A program made the position numbers and the translations under genes. From the NCBI GenBank assembly GCA_017465745.1, contig JAFTVM010000025.1, forward strand, positions 1-33,097: a stretch of DNA of 33,097 nucleotides. Reading direction: 5' to 3'. Under the pieces are notes generated by a model. It was not told where the DNA came from and did no database searches. It saw only the letters and a program-made list of their open reading frames with translations. Source of the stretch: Oscillospiraceae bacterium (GTDB taxonomy: Bacteria > Bacillota > Clostridia > Oscillospirales > Oscillospiraceae). Shown here in pieces: positions 1-7,412 of this stretch (its first letter is position 1; the number at the start of each line of letters is the position of its first letter).

Positions 1-189
1 GATGGCGTCAAAGAGACGCATCAGGGTGACCATGATGGAGGCGAAGCCAACCAGACCCAGGATGTTCTCACCGAAGGTGGCAACATAGCTCAGGATCAGG
101 ACGAAGTAGACGTTGGTGGCGCCGTTGTTCATGGGGAACAGGGCCAGCTGATAAAATTTGGCACGGTTCATGCCGGAGTTATCGCTCAT
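1..189 (-). CDS. GPH/MFS-type sugar transporter, N-terminal part (cut by window edge)
   Basis: Only the first 63 residues are inside the window. The sequence begins MSDNSGMNRAKFYQLALFPM and continues into hydrophobic stretches (around residues 26-40 and 44-60) that look like the first membrane helices of a glycoside-pentoside-hexuronide symporter; family members often start with a short polar tail and a phrase like KFYQLALFPMNNGATNVYF. It would import a glycoside or sugar across the cytoplasmic membrane. The ATG at 189 follows a GGAGAA ribosome site at a usual distance. It lies downstream of a GH2 relic and a GH3 glucosidase on the same strand, so it may belong to a glycoside-use locus. The family call is by resemblance; another MFS transporter is possible because most of the protein is missing. 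Confidence 0.6.
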   Translation of the reverse strand, partial: MSDNSGMNRAKFYQLALFPMNNGATNVYFVLILSYVATFGENILGLVGFASIMVTLMRLFDAI

Positions 190-299
190 TTTTATTCTCC
201 TTTGTCAGAAATGGAACATTGTAACAAACCGGGCGATGCGGTAACCAATGTCGATACGTTGGGCGCACATCGCCGCCCTGATTTCTTGCATCAGCTGCA

Positions 300-709
300 A
301 AGTCGAACATAACGGAAGGTTCTGGCACCGAAGCGGGTGGAAACCATATCCGTTTCCACGCCATCTACACGCAGAACGGCTTCACAGGTATACAGATAAG
401 GATTCTCAGTGCCATTCCACAGATGGACGTTGGGAATGACAATATCCGTATCAGTGCCGTCGCGGGTAGTGACGACGGTATCATTGCGGATCACCTTTAC
501 AAAGGCGTTGACGCCGGTAAAGTCCAGATAGACCCGCTGATCCTCAGTGTAAACGGAAGATGGGAATTGTTTTCGTAAACACAGGTGCCCCGGCGGTAAT
601 CGTTGCCGCCGTCCTGAACATTCCGGGTGTGGGGCAGATCCAGCACGGTTTCGGAACCATCGAAGTGCACAAAGGTTCATGCCTCATTCAAAAGGATTCG
701 ATTTCTCAT
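300..709 (-). pseudogene. Relic of a GH2 beta-galactosidase-like gene (internally deleted, stop codon, frameshift)
   Basis: Reading from an ATG at 709, the frame gives MRNRILLNEA, a stop (TGA where related proteins have Trp TGG), then TFVHFDGSETVLDLPHTRNV and GGNDYRRGTCVYEN, the usual N-terminal jelly-roll start of GH2 enzymes. The frame then shifts and resumes as QRVYLDFTGVNAFVKVI, then jumps straight to VIPNVHLWNGTENPYLYT and ETDMVSTRFGARTF, which in intact GH2 proteins lie about 100 residues further on in the second beta-sandwich domain. The catalytic TIM barrel is absent. A nonsense change, a frameshift, an internal deletion and a lost 3' part together make this a dead gene. Boundaries are approximate. 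The remaining 190-300 stretch shows no gene. Confidence 0.8.
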
Positions 710-765
710 AAAATCCCCTTTCCTGTTGGGTGAACGGATGTGCAGACAACAGGCCGCTTATGACA

Positions 766-793
766 CTGTCCCGGGAGAACTCCCCCGGGACAG
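766..793 (-). terminator. Perfect 10-bp hairpin downstream of the GH3 gene
   Basis: CTGTCCCGGG (766-775) pairs perfectly with CCCGGGACAG (784-793) across an 8-base loop. It lies 110-140 bases past the GH3 stop codon. There is no T-run on either strand, so it may be a transcript-end or RNA-stability structure rather than a classic intrinsic terminator. Confidence 0.35.
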
Positions 794-905
794 CATTGCC
801 TGTTTAAGAAAGATCCCCCCTGCCCCGTGAAAGAAGGAATTGATCACAGGGGCCGGGACAGAGGGGATGAAGTTTATTCCTGCAAATCAGGAATGGATCA
901 TGAAA

Positions 906-3900
906 TTACTCAGCGGCGACCTCAGCCTTCTGGCAGGAGAAAGCAGCCACAGCAACAGCCACGGAAGCCAGGATCATGGCGACACCGGCAACGATGGTCA
1001 TGTAGAAGGTCTCCCAACCGGCGGTGTTGCCCTGGTTGTAGGAGAACAGACCGGCAACCAGCATAACGCGCTCGCTGATCAGGATGCTCAGGGTGTACAT
1101 GAAGGCAGCGATGGCGCCCAGGCCGCAGACGGAGCGGACCAGGTCGTTCTTCTTAGCCATCACGATGGCACCGGCAACCAGAACAACGCCCACGACGCCG
1201 CAGACCAGAGCGGTGGTCTGCTGAACCAGAGCATTGTCAGTGTGGATGGTAGAGCAGATGTAGGTGAAGACGATACCGACAACGCCCAGGACAGCTGCGA
1301 TGATGTTCATGACAGCGCCGGCGCCCTTGGCACCATTCTTCTTGCTCTCCATGACGTACATGACGGCGCACAGGGCCATCAGGACGCCGGAGACACCGAT
1401 GGCTGCGTAGTAAGCAGCACGCCACCAGGTCATCTGCATCTCAACGTGGGTCTCACCGGCATAGCGGTTCATCAGGTGGGACTCGGACCATGCAAAGATG
1501 TTCTTGTGAACAGCTTCCTTCAGCTTGGCCTGCAGGTTAGCATCGCCGTCGATGAAGTTCTTGTTCAGACCGGTACCCTCGTTGATCTGATTGACGAACA
1601 GGAAGCAGTTCTCCAGCGTGGTGGTGGAGTAGAAGCCAGCCTGGCCACGGGTATCGAAGCAGGTGGTGCCGGAGTTCAGGACGGAAGCGAACAGGTCAAC
1701 GTCGTCATAGATGTCGGTGACAGCATAGCCGATGAAGCCCCACTCGTTTGCCAGGATCTCGGTCATCAGACCGTAGCTGGAGGTGCACTCCACGCCGCCG
1801 ATCTTGGAGAAGGAGGTCATCAGACCACGCATACCGGCGTCGTACTCGGGAGTATCGTACTTGGTTGCCTCGAAGGCGTACTGGTAAGCGCGCAGCTCGA
1901 CCTCACGGGCACGCTGTTCGGTCATCCAGGGGGAGACGCCGCCGCGGTCAGTTTCCTGGTCGTTGAAGGCGAAGTGCTTGGGGGCGGCGATCAGGCCGTA
2001 CTCAGCAGCACCGATGGCGAATTCCATAGCGGCAACGCCGGACAGGATGGGATCCTCGGAGTAGTACTCGCCGTTACGGCCGTTGTAGGCGTGACGGTGG
2101 GTATTCAGGCCGGGGCCCCACAGGATGTTGATGCCGGTGAACAGGGACTCCAGGCCGGTGAAGGCGCCCAGTTCGTACATCAGCTCGGGGTTGAAGGTGG
2201 AAGCGCCCAGAGGAGCGTTACCAAAGACTTCGGGATGCCAGTTGCCGTTGGGATCGGAGGCGGAAATTGCCCAGGGAGCGTCGGGATCCTTGGTTGCGTT
2301 CAGGGCGACAGCAACACCGTTACCGGCGTTCTCGGTCATGTAGGTCTCGACAGCGCCGATGGAATCAGCACCGGGGATGGAGGGGCCGCCGAATGCGAAG
2401 ATGTACAGGGCCTCTTCCAGGGTCAGCTGCTCCAGCAGCTGGTCCCACTTGGGATCGTCGTATGCAACACCGTACATGTCGGTGATGTGGATGCCGTGAT
2501 CAACGCCCCAGACGATGTCGGAGGTGTCGTCGCCGGTCTGCAGCTCGTAGTACTTGCCGTTCAGGTGATCCAGCAGCTCCTGGCTGGTGACAGTCAGGTT
2601 GTGGTACTGCTCGGGCCAGGTAGCCTCCCAGTCGGAGCGGGACAGGTACTCGACCTCACCGGGCTGGTAGTAGTTCCAGTCGGAGTAGGGGATCTGGTTG
2701 GAGATGGCGTAGCCGGTCTTGGAGATGGAGAAAGCAGTCTTGGAAATGAAGTCCTCGGTGATCTGCTCCATGTGGACAGCGTCGTCATAGCCGCCCACCA
2801 GCTTGGTTGCATCCATGCCCTGAGCGACCATGATGGAGTTCAGAGCCTCGTGTGCGCCGTTGCCGGCTGCGAAGTAGTAGGAACCGGGATCCAGGATGTA
2901 GGTACCGGTGGTGCCATCAGCGTTCTCGTGGGTCATGTCGTAGGAAGCGATATACTGCATATCGACCTTGACATTGATGACCTCGGAGTCGCCGGGCTCC
3001 AGGACGCTGGACTTCTCGAAGTTCAGCAGCTGGATGGCAGACTTCTCCACGCCGCCCTCATAGTAGGGAGCCTGGCCGTAGATCTGCACGGGGGTCTTAC
3101 CGGCGACGTCGCCGGTGTTGGTGACGGTGACGGGGAAGGTCACGTAGATGTTGGGAGTGCCGTCCTCAGCAACTTCCTTCTCCCAAACGGGGGTGCCCAT
3201 CTGGAAGTCGAAGGTGGTGTAGCTCAGGCCCCAGCCGAAGCCGTAGGTGACTTCGTCTGCGTAGCTCCATGCGCCGTTGGAGGCGTAGGAACCGACATTG
3301 GAGGCAGCGTTGTGAACGCCTGCCACTGCATCATAGTAACGGGTCTCGTAGTAACGGTAGCCGACGTAGATGCCTTCAGCTTCGATGGCGTATGCACCGG
3401 GGTTGAAGCCCAGGACGCCGCCGGAACGGGTGATGTTGCCTTCGGTGTTTGCGTAGTACAGACGACCGAAGTTCTGCATTGCGGGAGCGGACATGTTGTA
3501 AGCGGTGAAGATGTCGAACAGACCGCCGGAGGGGCTGACCTTGCCGGACAGGATGTCGGCGACGCCCAGGTTGCCGTAGTTACCAACGGCACCGATCCAC
3601 ATGATGGCGTCGATCTCGGGGTCGTTCTTCAGGGTGCCGATCTCAACGGACTGGGAAGAGGCGACCAGGACAATGACCTTGTCGGAAGCTTCCTTAGCCA
3701 GGTTGATGGCATCCATCTCGTTCTTGGTCAGGGACAGGGGTTCACCATGCTCGAAGCCCAGACCCTCGACAACGCCGCCGGGCATGTAGTCCACCTGCTC
3801 GCAGGAGGGACGACCCACGACGACGATGGCAGCGTCGCTGTAGTCAGCGAAGCTGTCCTTATAATTGGCGTTGACGCCGGCGATCTCGTCCAGAGAAGGC

Positions 3901-4553
3901 TCACCGGGATCGAAGGTCTCAGCCGCACCCTCGTTTTCAATGTGCTTGTAAACGTTGGTGTTCAGGTTCTCGTAGATCTCGATCATGGTGGGGTTCAGGT
4001 TGAAGCCTGCGCCGTCAAACTCGAACTCCTGACCATTCCAGCCCTTGATGGTGGGGCCGCCCTCGCTGTAGGCGGAGCCTGCGCTCTGGCAGATGGTGTT
4101 GGCGAAGTCGGTCTTGTTCTGGCTCAGGGCCTGCTCCAGGGAGATGTAGACACCCTGTGCCTTGACGCCGAAGCTGGAGCCAAGCAGGTTCGCGTGGGAA
4201 CGGATACCCAGCAGGGTAACATTGGAACCTTCGCTCAGAGGCAGGACATTGTTCTCGTTCTTCAGCAGAACAGCGCCTTCAGCAGCCTCTTCACGGCCCA
4301 GGTCGATGGCGGCCTGGATCAGGGCGGTGGAGTTACCGGTGCCGTCCTCATTCAGGTACGCAGAGTCGGGGATGTACTTGGTGTACAGCTCTTCGGGACG
4401 CTCAGAGACCGTCTTGGAGCTGGTGGTGCCCAGGAAGGTGTCGATGGAGGCAGCGTTTGCTTCCAGGACAGAACCCAGGATCATGGAGAAGGCCAGAACG
4501 ATGCACAGCAGGCTCGTCAGACCACGCCACAATGCGGTTTTCTTGTTAGGCAT
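906..4553 (-). CDS. GH3 beta-glucosidase, inverted domain order, membrane-anchored
   Basis: A 1215-residue glycoside hydrolase family 3 protein, probably releasing glucose or another sugar from beta-linked glycosides outside the cell. Residues 1-34 form a signal peptide ending near EANA. The usual second half of GH3 comes first: an alpha/beta sandwich (about 80-350, with VVVGRPS, an acidic GFEHGEPLSL patch holding the candidate acid/base Glu, and PSGGLFDIF), then an FnIII-like part (about 440-575, TYGFGWGLSYTTF and VTVTNTGDVAGK). The TIM-barrel half follows (about 700-1020) with WGPGLNTHRH, APKHFAF and the nucleophile Asp947 in GYAVTDIYDD. After it come about five hydrophobic segments between 1047 and 1206, which is unusual. 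The ATG at 4553 has GGAG nine bases upstream. GC-ending codons dominate strongly, suggesting high expression. The substrate cannot be read from sequence. Confidence 0.93.
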   Translation of the reverse strand: MPNKKTALWRGLTSLLCIVLAFSMILGSVLEANAASIDTFLGTTSSKTVSERPEELYTKYIPDSAYLNEDGTGNSTALIQAAIDLGREEAAEGAVLLKNENNVLPLSEGSNVTLLGIRSHANLLGSSFGVKAQGVYISLEQALSQNKTDFANTICQSAGSAYSEGGPTIKGWNGQEFEFDGAGFNLNPTMIEIYENLNTNVYKHIENEGAAETFDPGEPSLDEIAGVNANYKDSFADYSDAAIVVVGRPSCEQVDYMPGGVVEGLGFEHGEPLSLTKNEMDAINLAKEASDKVIVLVASSQSVEIGTLKNDPEIDAIMWIGAVGNYGNLGVADILSGKVSPSGGLFDIFTAYNMSAPAMQNFGRLYYANTEGNITRSGGVLGFNPGAYAIEAEGIYVGYRYYETRYYDAVAGVHNAASNVGSYASNGAWSYADEVTYGFGWGLSYTTFDFQMGTPVWEKEVAEDGTPNIYVTFPVTVTNTGDVAGKTPVQIYGQAPYYEGGVEKSAIQLLNFEKSSVLEPGDSEVINVKVDMQYIASYDMTHENADGTTGTYILDPGSYYFAAGNGAHEALNSIMVAQGMDATKLVGGYDDAVHMEQITEDFISKTAFSISKTGYAISNQIPYSDWNYYQPGEVEYLSRSDWEATWPEQYHNLTVTSQELLDHLNGKYYELQTGDDTSDIVWGVDHGIHITDMYGVAYDDPKWDQLLEQLTLEEALYIFAFGGPSIPGADSIGAVETYMTENAGNGVAVALNATKDPDAPWAISASDPNGNWHPEVFGNAPLGASTFNPELMYELGAFTGLESLFTGINILWGPGLNTHRHAYNGRNGEYYSEDPILSGVAAMEFAIGAAEYGLIAAPKHFAFNDQETDRGGVSPWMTEQRAREVELRAYQYAFEATKYDTPEYDAGMRGLMTSFSKIGGVECTSSYGLMTEILANEWGFIGYAVTDIYDDVDLFASVLNSGTTCFDTRGQAGFYSTTTLENCFLFVNQINEGTGLNKNFIDGDANLQAKLKEAVHKNIFAWSESHLMNRYAGETHVEMQMTWWRAAYYAAIGVSGVLMALCAVMYVMESKKNGAKGAGAVMNIIAAVLGVVGIVFTYICSTIHTDNALVQQTTALVCGVVGVVLVAGAIVMAKKNDLVRSVCGLGAIAAFMYTLSILISERVMLVAGLFSYNQGNTAGWETFYMTIVAGVAMILASVAVAVAAFSCQKAEVAAE

Positions 4554-4720
4554 TTTCTTAATCTCCTTCTTGTGAATTTTTTACACGGGAGCCGCCGGTA
4601 TTTCCTACCTCAGCCGGAAACAGAGTTCCCACCTTCCATTCCTGCTACGGCATTTCCGCACCGGAAATTCCCGATGTACGCACGATGGGTACACTCCCCC
4701 ATCATGGTTGTACAGCAGAT

Positions 4721-4749
4721 ATTATATCGCGGATTGTATGCTTACGCAA
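4721..4749 (-). promoter_or_regulatory. Sigma-A promoter for the GH3 gene
   Basis: On the minus strand TTGCGT (4749-4744) and TATAAT (4726-4721) are separated by 17 bases. The predicted start near 4714 leaves a leader of about 160 bases before the GH3 ATG at 4553. I see no convincing riboswitch in that leader. The whole stretch 4554-4798 holds no gene. Confidence 0.7.
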
Positions 4750-4798
4750 CGAAATGGGAAAATCGGCCGCAAAATGTGAATAACTGGTTTTTAGGTGT

Positions 4799-4845
4799 AA
4801 AAAAATCCCTCCGATATTTGTACATTACACACAAACACCAGAGGG
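4799..4845 (-). terminator. Intrinsic terminator of the LytTR operon, overlapping the end of the small membrane ORF
   Basis: Read on the minus strand, CCCT and TCTG flow into paired blocks: GAGGG/CCCTC outside (4841-4845 with 4807-4811) and ACAAA/TTTGT inside (4831-4835 with 4817-4821), followed by A and seven T (4805-4799). The stop codon of the small ORF (4827-4825) lies in the loop, so the ORF ends inside its own terminator. Confidence 0.6.
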
Positions 4846-5040
4846 CTTACTTCCTTTTCGGTTCTGGAACAAGGGAATCAGCAGCTTCATGGAAAAGAAG
4901 TCATTCTGTCCTTCCACGGCGTGCATTCCGCAATATTTTTCCACGATTCTGCGCAGCAGCATGATGAACGCCACACAGGTCCCCACCAGCAAAATGGTGC
5001 CGGATACCACGCGCAGAAACTGATCCCCCTTATGGGCCAC
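4825..5040 (-). CDS. Small single-span membrane protein coupled to the LytTR regulator
   Basis: A 71-residue protein with a GTG start at 5040 that overlaps the end of the LytTR regulator gene by 11 bases (the frame begins GTGGCCCAT, inside the last codons GRGP-stop), which suggests translational coupling. Residues 11-29 (VVSGTILLVGTCVAFIMLL) form one strong membrane helix followed by RR, so the C-terminal half is probably cytoplasmic by the positive-inside rule. The tail is basic and ends KGSKPSGVCV. I recognise no family. It sits at the end of a two-gene transcript and its stop falls in the terminator. Its pairing with a regulator lacking the phospho-acceptor suggests it could signal to or hold that regulator, but this is inference. 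It could also be a chance frame; the clear membrane helix and tight overlap argue for a real gene. Confidence 0.55.
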   Translation of the reverse strand: MAHKGDQFLRVVSGTILLVGTCVAFIMLLRRIVEKYCGMHAVEGQNDFFSMKLLIPLFQNRKGSKPSGVCV

Positions 5041-5737
5041 GTCCTATGTAGGCCAACAGCGCGTCCATGAATGTTTTCCGGTTCCTGCGGCTGATCTCCA
5101 GTTCCGTCCCCGCCACGGTGACGGAATCATCGCGCATGTCGGTAACATGCTGTAGATTCACCAAATAGCACTGATTACATTTCGCAAAGGAATAGGACGC
5201 CAGTTCCTCCATGGCGCTGTGCAGACTCCTGCGCACGGCGTACACGCCGGAGGCAGTGTGGTAATAGAGCATGCGGCTCTTGGTTTCCAGATAATAGATC
5301 TGGCTGATCTCCAGGCGGTGCATGCCGCCGGATGTCTTGAGCATGATGCTCTCTCCGACACGCTGACGCACCCGCTGGATGGCCCGTTCCAGCTTGATGG
5401 ACAGGGCATAGTAATTCGGAGGCTTCAGCACAAAATCCAAAGCGTCCACCTCGTAGCCCCGGATGGCGTGGCCCGCCAGAGCCGTCACAAAGACCAGCAC
5501 CACGTCGGTATCCCGCCTGCGCAGCCGCCGGGCCGCTTCCATTCCGTCCAGACCGGGCATCTCGATGCCCATGAAAACAATATCGTACACATTTTGATAT
5601 TGTGCCAGGAACCGGTCTGCCCGGTCGAATTCCTCCACGCAGACTTCCAGCCCCTCATTCCGGGCATAACGGCGGATAAACACCTGCAGCTGATCGCAGG
5701 TATCCCGATCATATTCCACAACAGCGATCCGCAGCAA
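5030..5737 (-). CDS. LytTR-family response regulator with a degenerate receiver
   Basis: A 235-residue AgrA/LytR-type regulator: receiver domain about 1-118 and LytTR DNA-binding domain about 130-230 (IYYLETKSRMLYYHT, SFAKCNQCYLVNLQHV, VTVAGTELEISRRNRK). In the receiver the usual phospho-acceptor Asp of the FxDIEMPGxDG motif is Gly57 (VFMGIEMPGLDG; codon GGC, one base from GAC), while Thr85 and Lys105 are kept. It therefore probably acts without classical phosphorylation, or is controlled by a partner. No histidine kinase is adjacent; the only co-transcribed gene is the small membrane protein downstream. Translation starts at TTG 5737 after a GGGGGG ribosome site. It is transcribed from a strong promoter at 5796-5824 and may regulate the divergent-looking neighbourhood or the GH3 gene; no direct evidence of targets is visible. 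Confidence 0.88.
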   Translation of the reverse strand: MLRIAVVEYDRDTCDQLQVFIRRYARNEGLEVCVEEFDRADRFLAQYQNVYDIVFMGIEMPGLDGMEAARRLRRRDTDVVLVFVTALAGHAIRGYEVDALDFVLKPPNYYALSIKLERAIQRVRQRVGESIMLKTSGGMHRLEISQIYYLETKSRMLYYHTASGVYAVRRSLHSAMEELASYSFAKCNQCYLVNLQHVTDMRDDSVTVAGTELEISRRNRKTFMDALLAYIGRGP

Positions 5738-5795
5738 GACCTATCCCCCCTTTTGCAATCATTTCTGTCCTCCGGGACAAATTAATACAGTATTC

Positions 5796-5824
5796 ATCAT
5801 ATTCCGGATGATCCCGCCTGTCAA
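5796..5824 (-). promoter_or_regulatory. Sigma-A promoter for the LytTR operon
   Basis: TTGACA (minus strand, 5824-5819), a 17-base spacer, then TATGAT (5801-5796). This is near consensus. The predicted start near 5789 gives a leader of about 50 bases to the TTG start codon. Confidence 0.8.
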
Positions 5825-5872
5825 GAAGCGCAGCCTTATACAAATCTCACCGTTATGTTTACCTTTCGCTGT

Positions 5873-5901
5873 AAAAAGCGGGATCCTTCCGGATCCCGCT
5901 T
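5873..5901 (-). terminator. Intrinsic terminator of the LysR-VWA-DUF6273-MoxR operon
   Basis: On the minus strand AAGCGGGATCC (5901-5891) pairs with GGATCCCGCTT (5886-5876) across a 4-base loop and runs into five T (5877-5873). It lies directly after the MoxR stop codon at 5907 and closes the four-gene operon. Confidence 0.85.
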
Positions 5902-5906
5902 GTCTT

Positions 5907-7412
5907 TCAGAGAATATTGTCCAGGGGCATGGTCAGTTCGTCGATCTCGGCCAGCAGTTCTTTACGGCGGTCGCTGAGCAGCAGGCCGCTGTTGTGGGCG
6001 TAGTATTCCGCGCAGCCGTAGCGGCTGATGAATTTCGCGCCGTAGTGACTGACGGTCAGCTCCGTCACCAGGATCTGGATCTCCTGTCCGGCGCCGAAGA
6101 AATCCTCGCAGAAGCGGAACATGTTGGACATCTTCTCCCCCACTGCCCCGGCATCCGCCTTCAGCCGGCTTCTTCTGTCGCTGATGATCTGCTGCAGTCC
6201 CTTCAGGAGGGCATCCTCCATGGCCATCAGCGGTTCCAGCAGGGCGATGGTGTCCTTGGCCACATGCCGCGCGTCGGCGGACAGATTGCCTGCGCGGATG
6301 CCATTGTCGATGGCAGCCCGGCGGGAGCGGAGCTGGTTTTCCAGTGCAGCCGCAGCAACGGCGCCGGGCCGCATCATTTCCATACGCAGCGCCTTGAAAA
6401 CAGCTGCCAGCTCGGAGAGCACCTGCTCGTCCGTACAGACCCGTTTTGCTTCCGCGGTGACGGCAGACAGCATCAGGCCGATAAGACTCAGCCGCTCGTC
6501 AAAGCGGGCGTTTTTCGCCTTTTCCGTTACATCCGTCCCGGCTTTGCCTGCGAGAATGTGGTCGACCTGGTAGTCAGCGCGGTATTTGTTGAAAAGGTCA
6601 TAGTAAACGGCGAAATCCCGTGCGATGCGGGTATTCTGCAGATACTGCCCCGTCAGCTTTTCATCCACGCTGATGCCCAGTTTTTCATAGAGCCGCAGCA
6701 TCTCGCTGAGGTCGGACCAGCCCCGGGCGGTGGCAAACCGTTTGCCGTCCACAGTGGTTTCGATGGTGTAGAAATCCGCTTTTCTGATCTCCAGATAGGT
6801 CATGACCGCCGCATGGACGCCGCTGTGGTAGGCATATTCCTTCCAGGCCTCGAAATCCGGATCCACATCGATACGCTTCAGCCGGTCCCAGGTGACGATG
6901 TCGAATTCCCGAACGGAATTATTGTACTCCGTCGGATTACCTGCCGTCACCACGATCCAGCCCTCCGGTACCCGGTGGCGGCCGAAGATCTTGTACTGCA
7001 GAAACTGCAGCATGGCGGGAGTCAGCGTCTCGGAGACACAGTTGATCTCATCGAGGAACAGGATGCCCTCTGTGATGCCGGTGGCCTCCATACTGTCGTA
7101 GACGGAGGCGATGATCTCCGACATGGTGTATTCGGACACGTCATACTCCCTGCCGCCGTAGCTTTTGCGGACGATGAACGGCAGACCCAGGGCGCTCTGG
7201 CGGGTGTGGTGGGTCATGGAATAGCTGACGATGCCGATGCCCAGCTCCTGGGCGATCTGCTCCATGATGGCGGTCTTGCCGATACCCGGAGGACCCATCA
7301 AAAAGACAGGACGCTGCCGCTCCAGGGGGATCTCATATTCACCGAAGCTGTTTTTGCTCAGGTAGGCGGTGATGGTATTTTTGATCTGCAGTTTTGCTTC
7401 CTTGATATTCAT
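5907..7412 (-). CDS. MoxR-type AAA+ ATPase
   Basis: A 501-residue protein with a MoxR-like AAA+ module at the N-terminus: Walker A GPPGIGKT (residues 40-47), Walker B GILFLDEIN (116-124) and sensor-1 region VVTAGNPTEYNN. The remaining 270 residues are mostly helical and of unknown role. MoxR ATPases work with von Willebrand A proteins as chaperone or metal-insertion pairs (for example CoxD with CoxE for molybdenum CO dehydrogenase). I chose the ATG at 7412 because GGAGG lies six bases upstream and this ATG overlaps the previous stop (ATGA, 4 bp); the open frame extends eight codons further upstream without a ribosome site. It is the last gene of the operon with the LysR, VWA and DUF6273 genes. 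ATP-driven remodelling of a target complex is likely; the target, perhaps the neighbouring hydroxylase, is inference. Confidence 0.88.
   Translation of the reverse strand: MNIKEAKLQIKNTITAYLSKNSFGEYEIPLERQRPVFLMGPPGIGKTAIMEQIAQELGIGIVSYSMTHHTRQSALGLPFIVRKSYGGREYDVSEYTMSEIIASVYDSMEATGITEGILFLDEINCVSETLTPAMLQFLQYKIFGRHRVPEGWIVVTAGNPTEYNNSVREFDIVTWDRLKRIDVDPDFEAWKEYAYHSGVHAAVMTYLEIRKADFYTIETTVDGKRFATARGWSDLSEMLRLYEKLGISVDEKLTGQYLQNTRIARDFAVYYDLFNKYRADYQVDHILAGKAGTDVTEKAKNARFDERLSLIGLMLSAVTAEAKRVCTDEQVLSELAAVFKALRMEMMRPGAVAAAALENQLRSRRAAIDNGIRAGNLSADARHVAKDTIALLEPLMAMEDALLKGLQQIISDRRSRLKADAGAVGEKMSNMFRFCEDFFGAGQEIQILVTELTVSHYGAKFISRYGCAEYYAHNSGLLLSDRRKELLAEIDELTMPLDNIL

Noticed and set aside
840-4964. 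Very long open frame on the plus strand (1374 codons)
   Set aside because: It is the mirror of the GH3 gene; its protein is a Gly/Asp/Val-rich repeat-like string without domains, produced by the strong GC-ending codon bias of the opposite strand.
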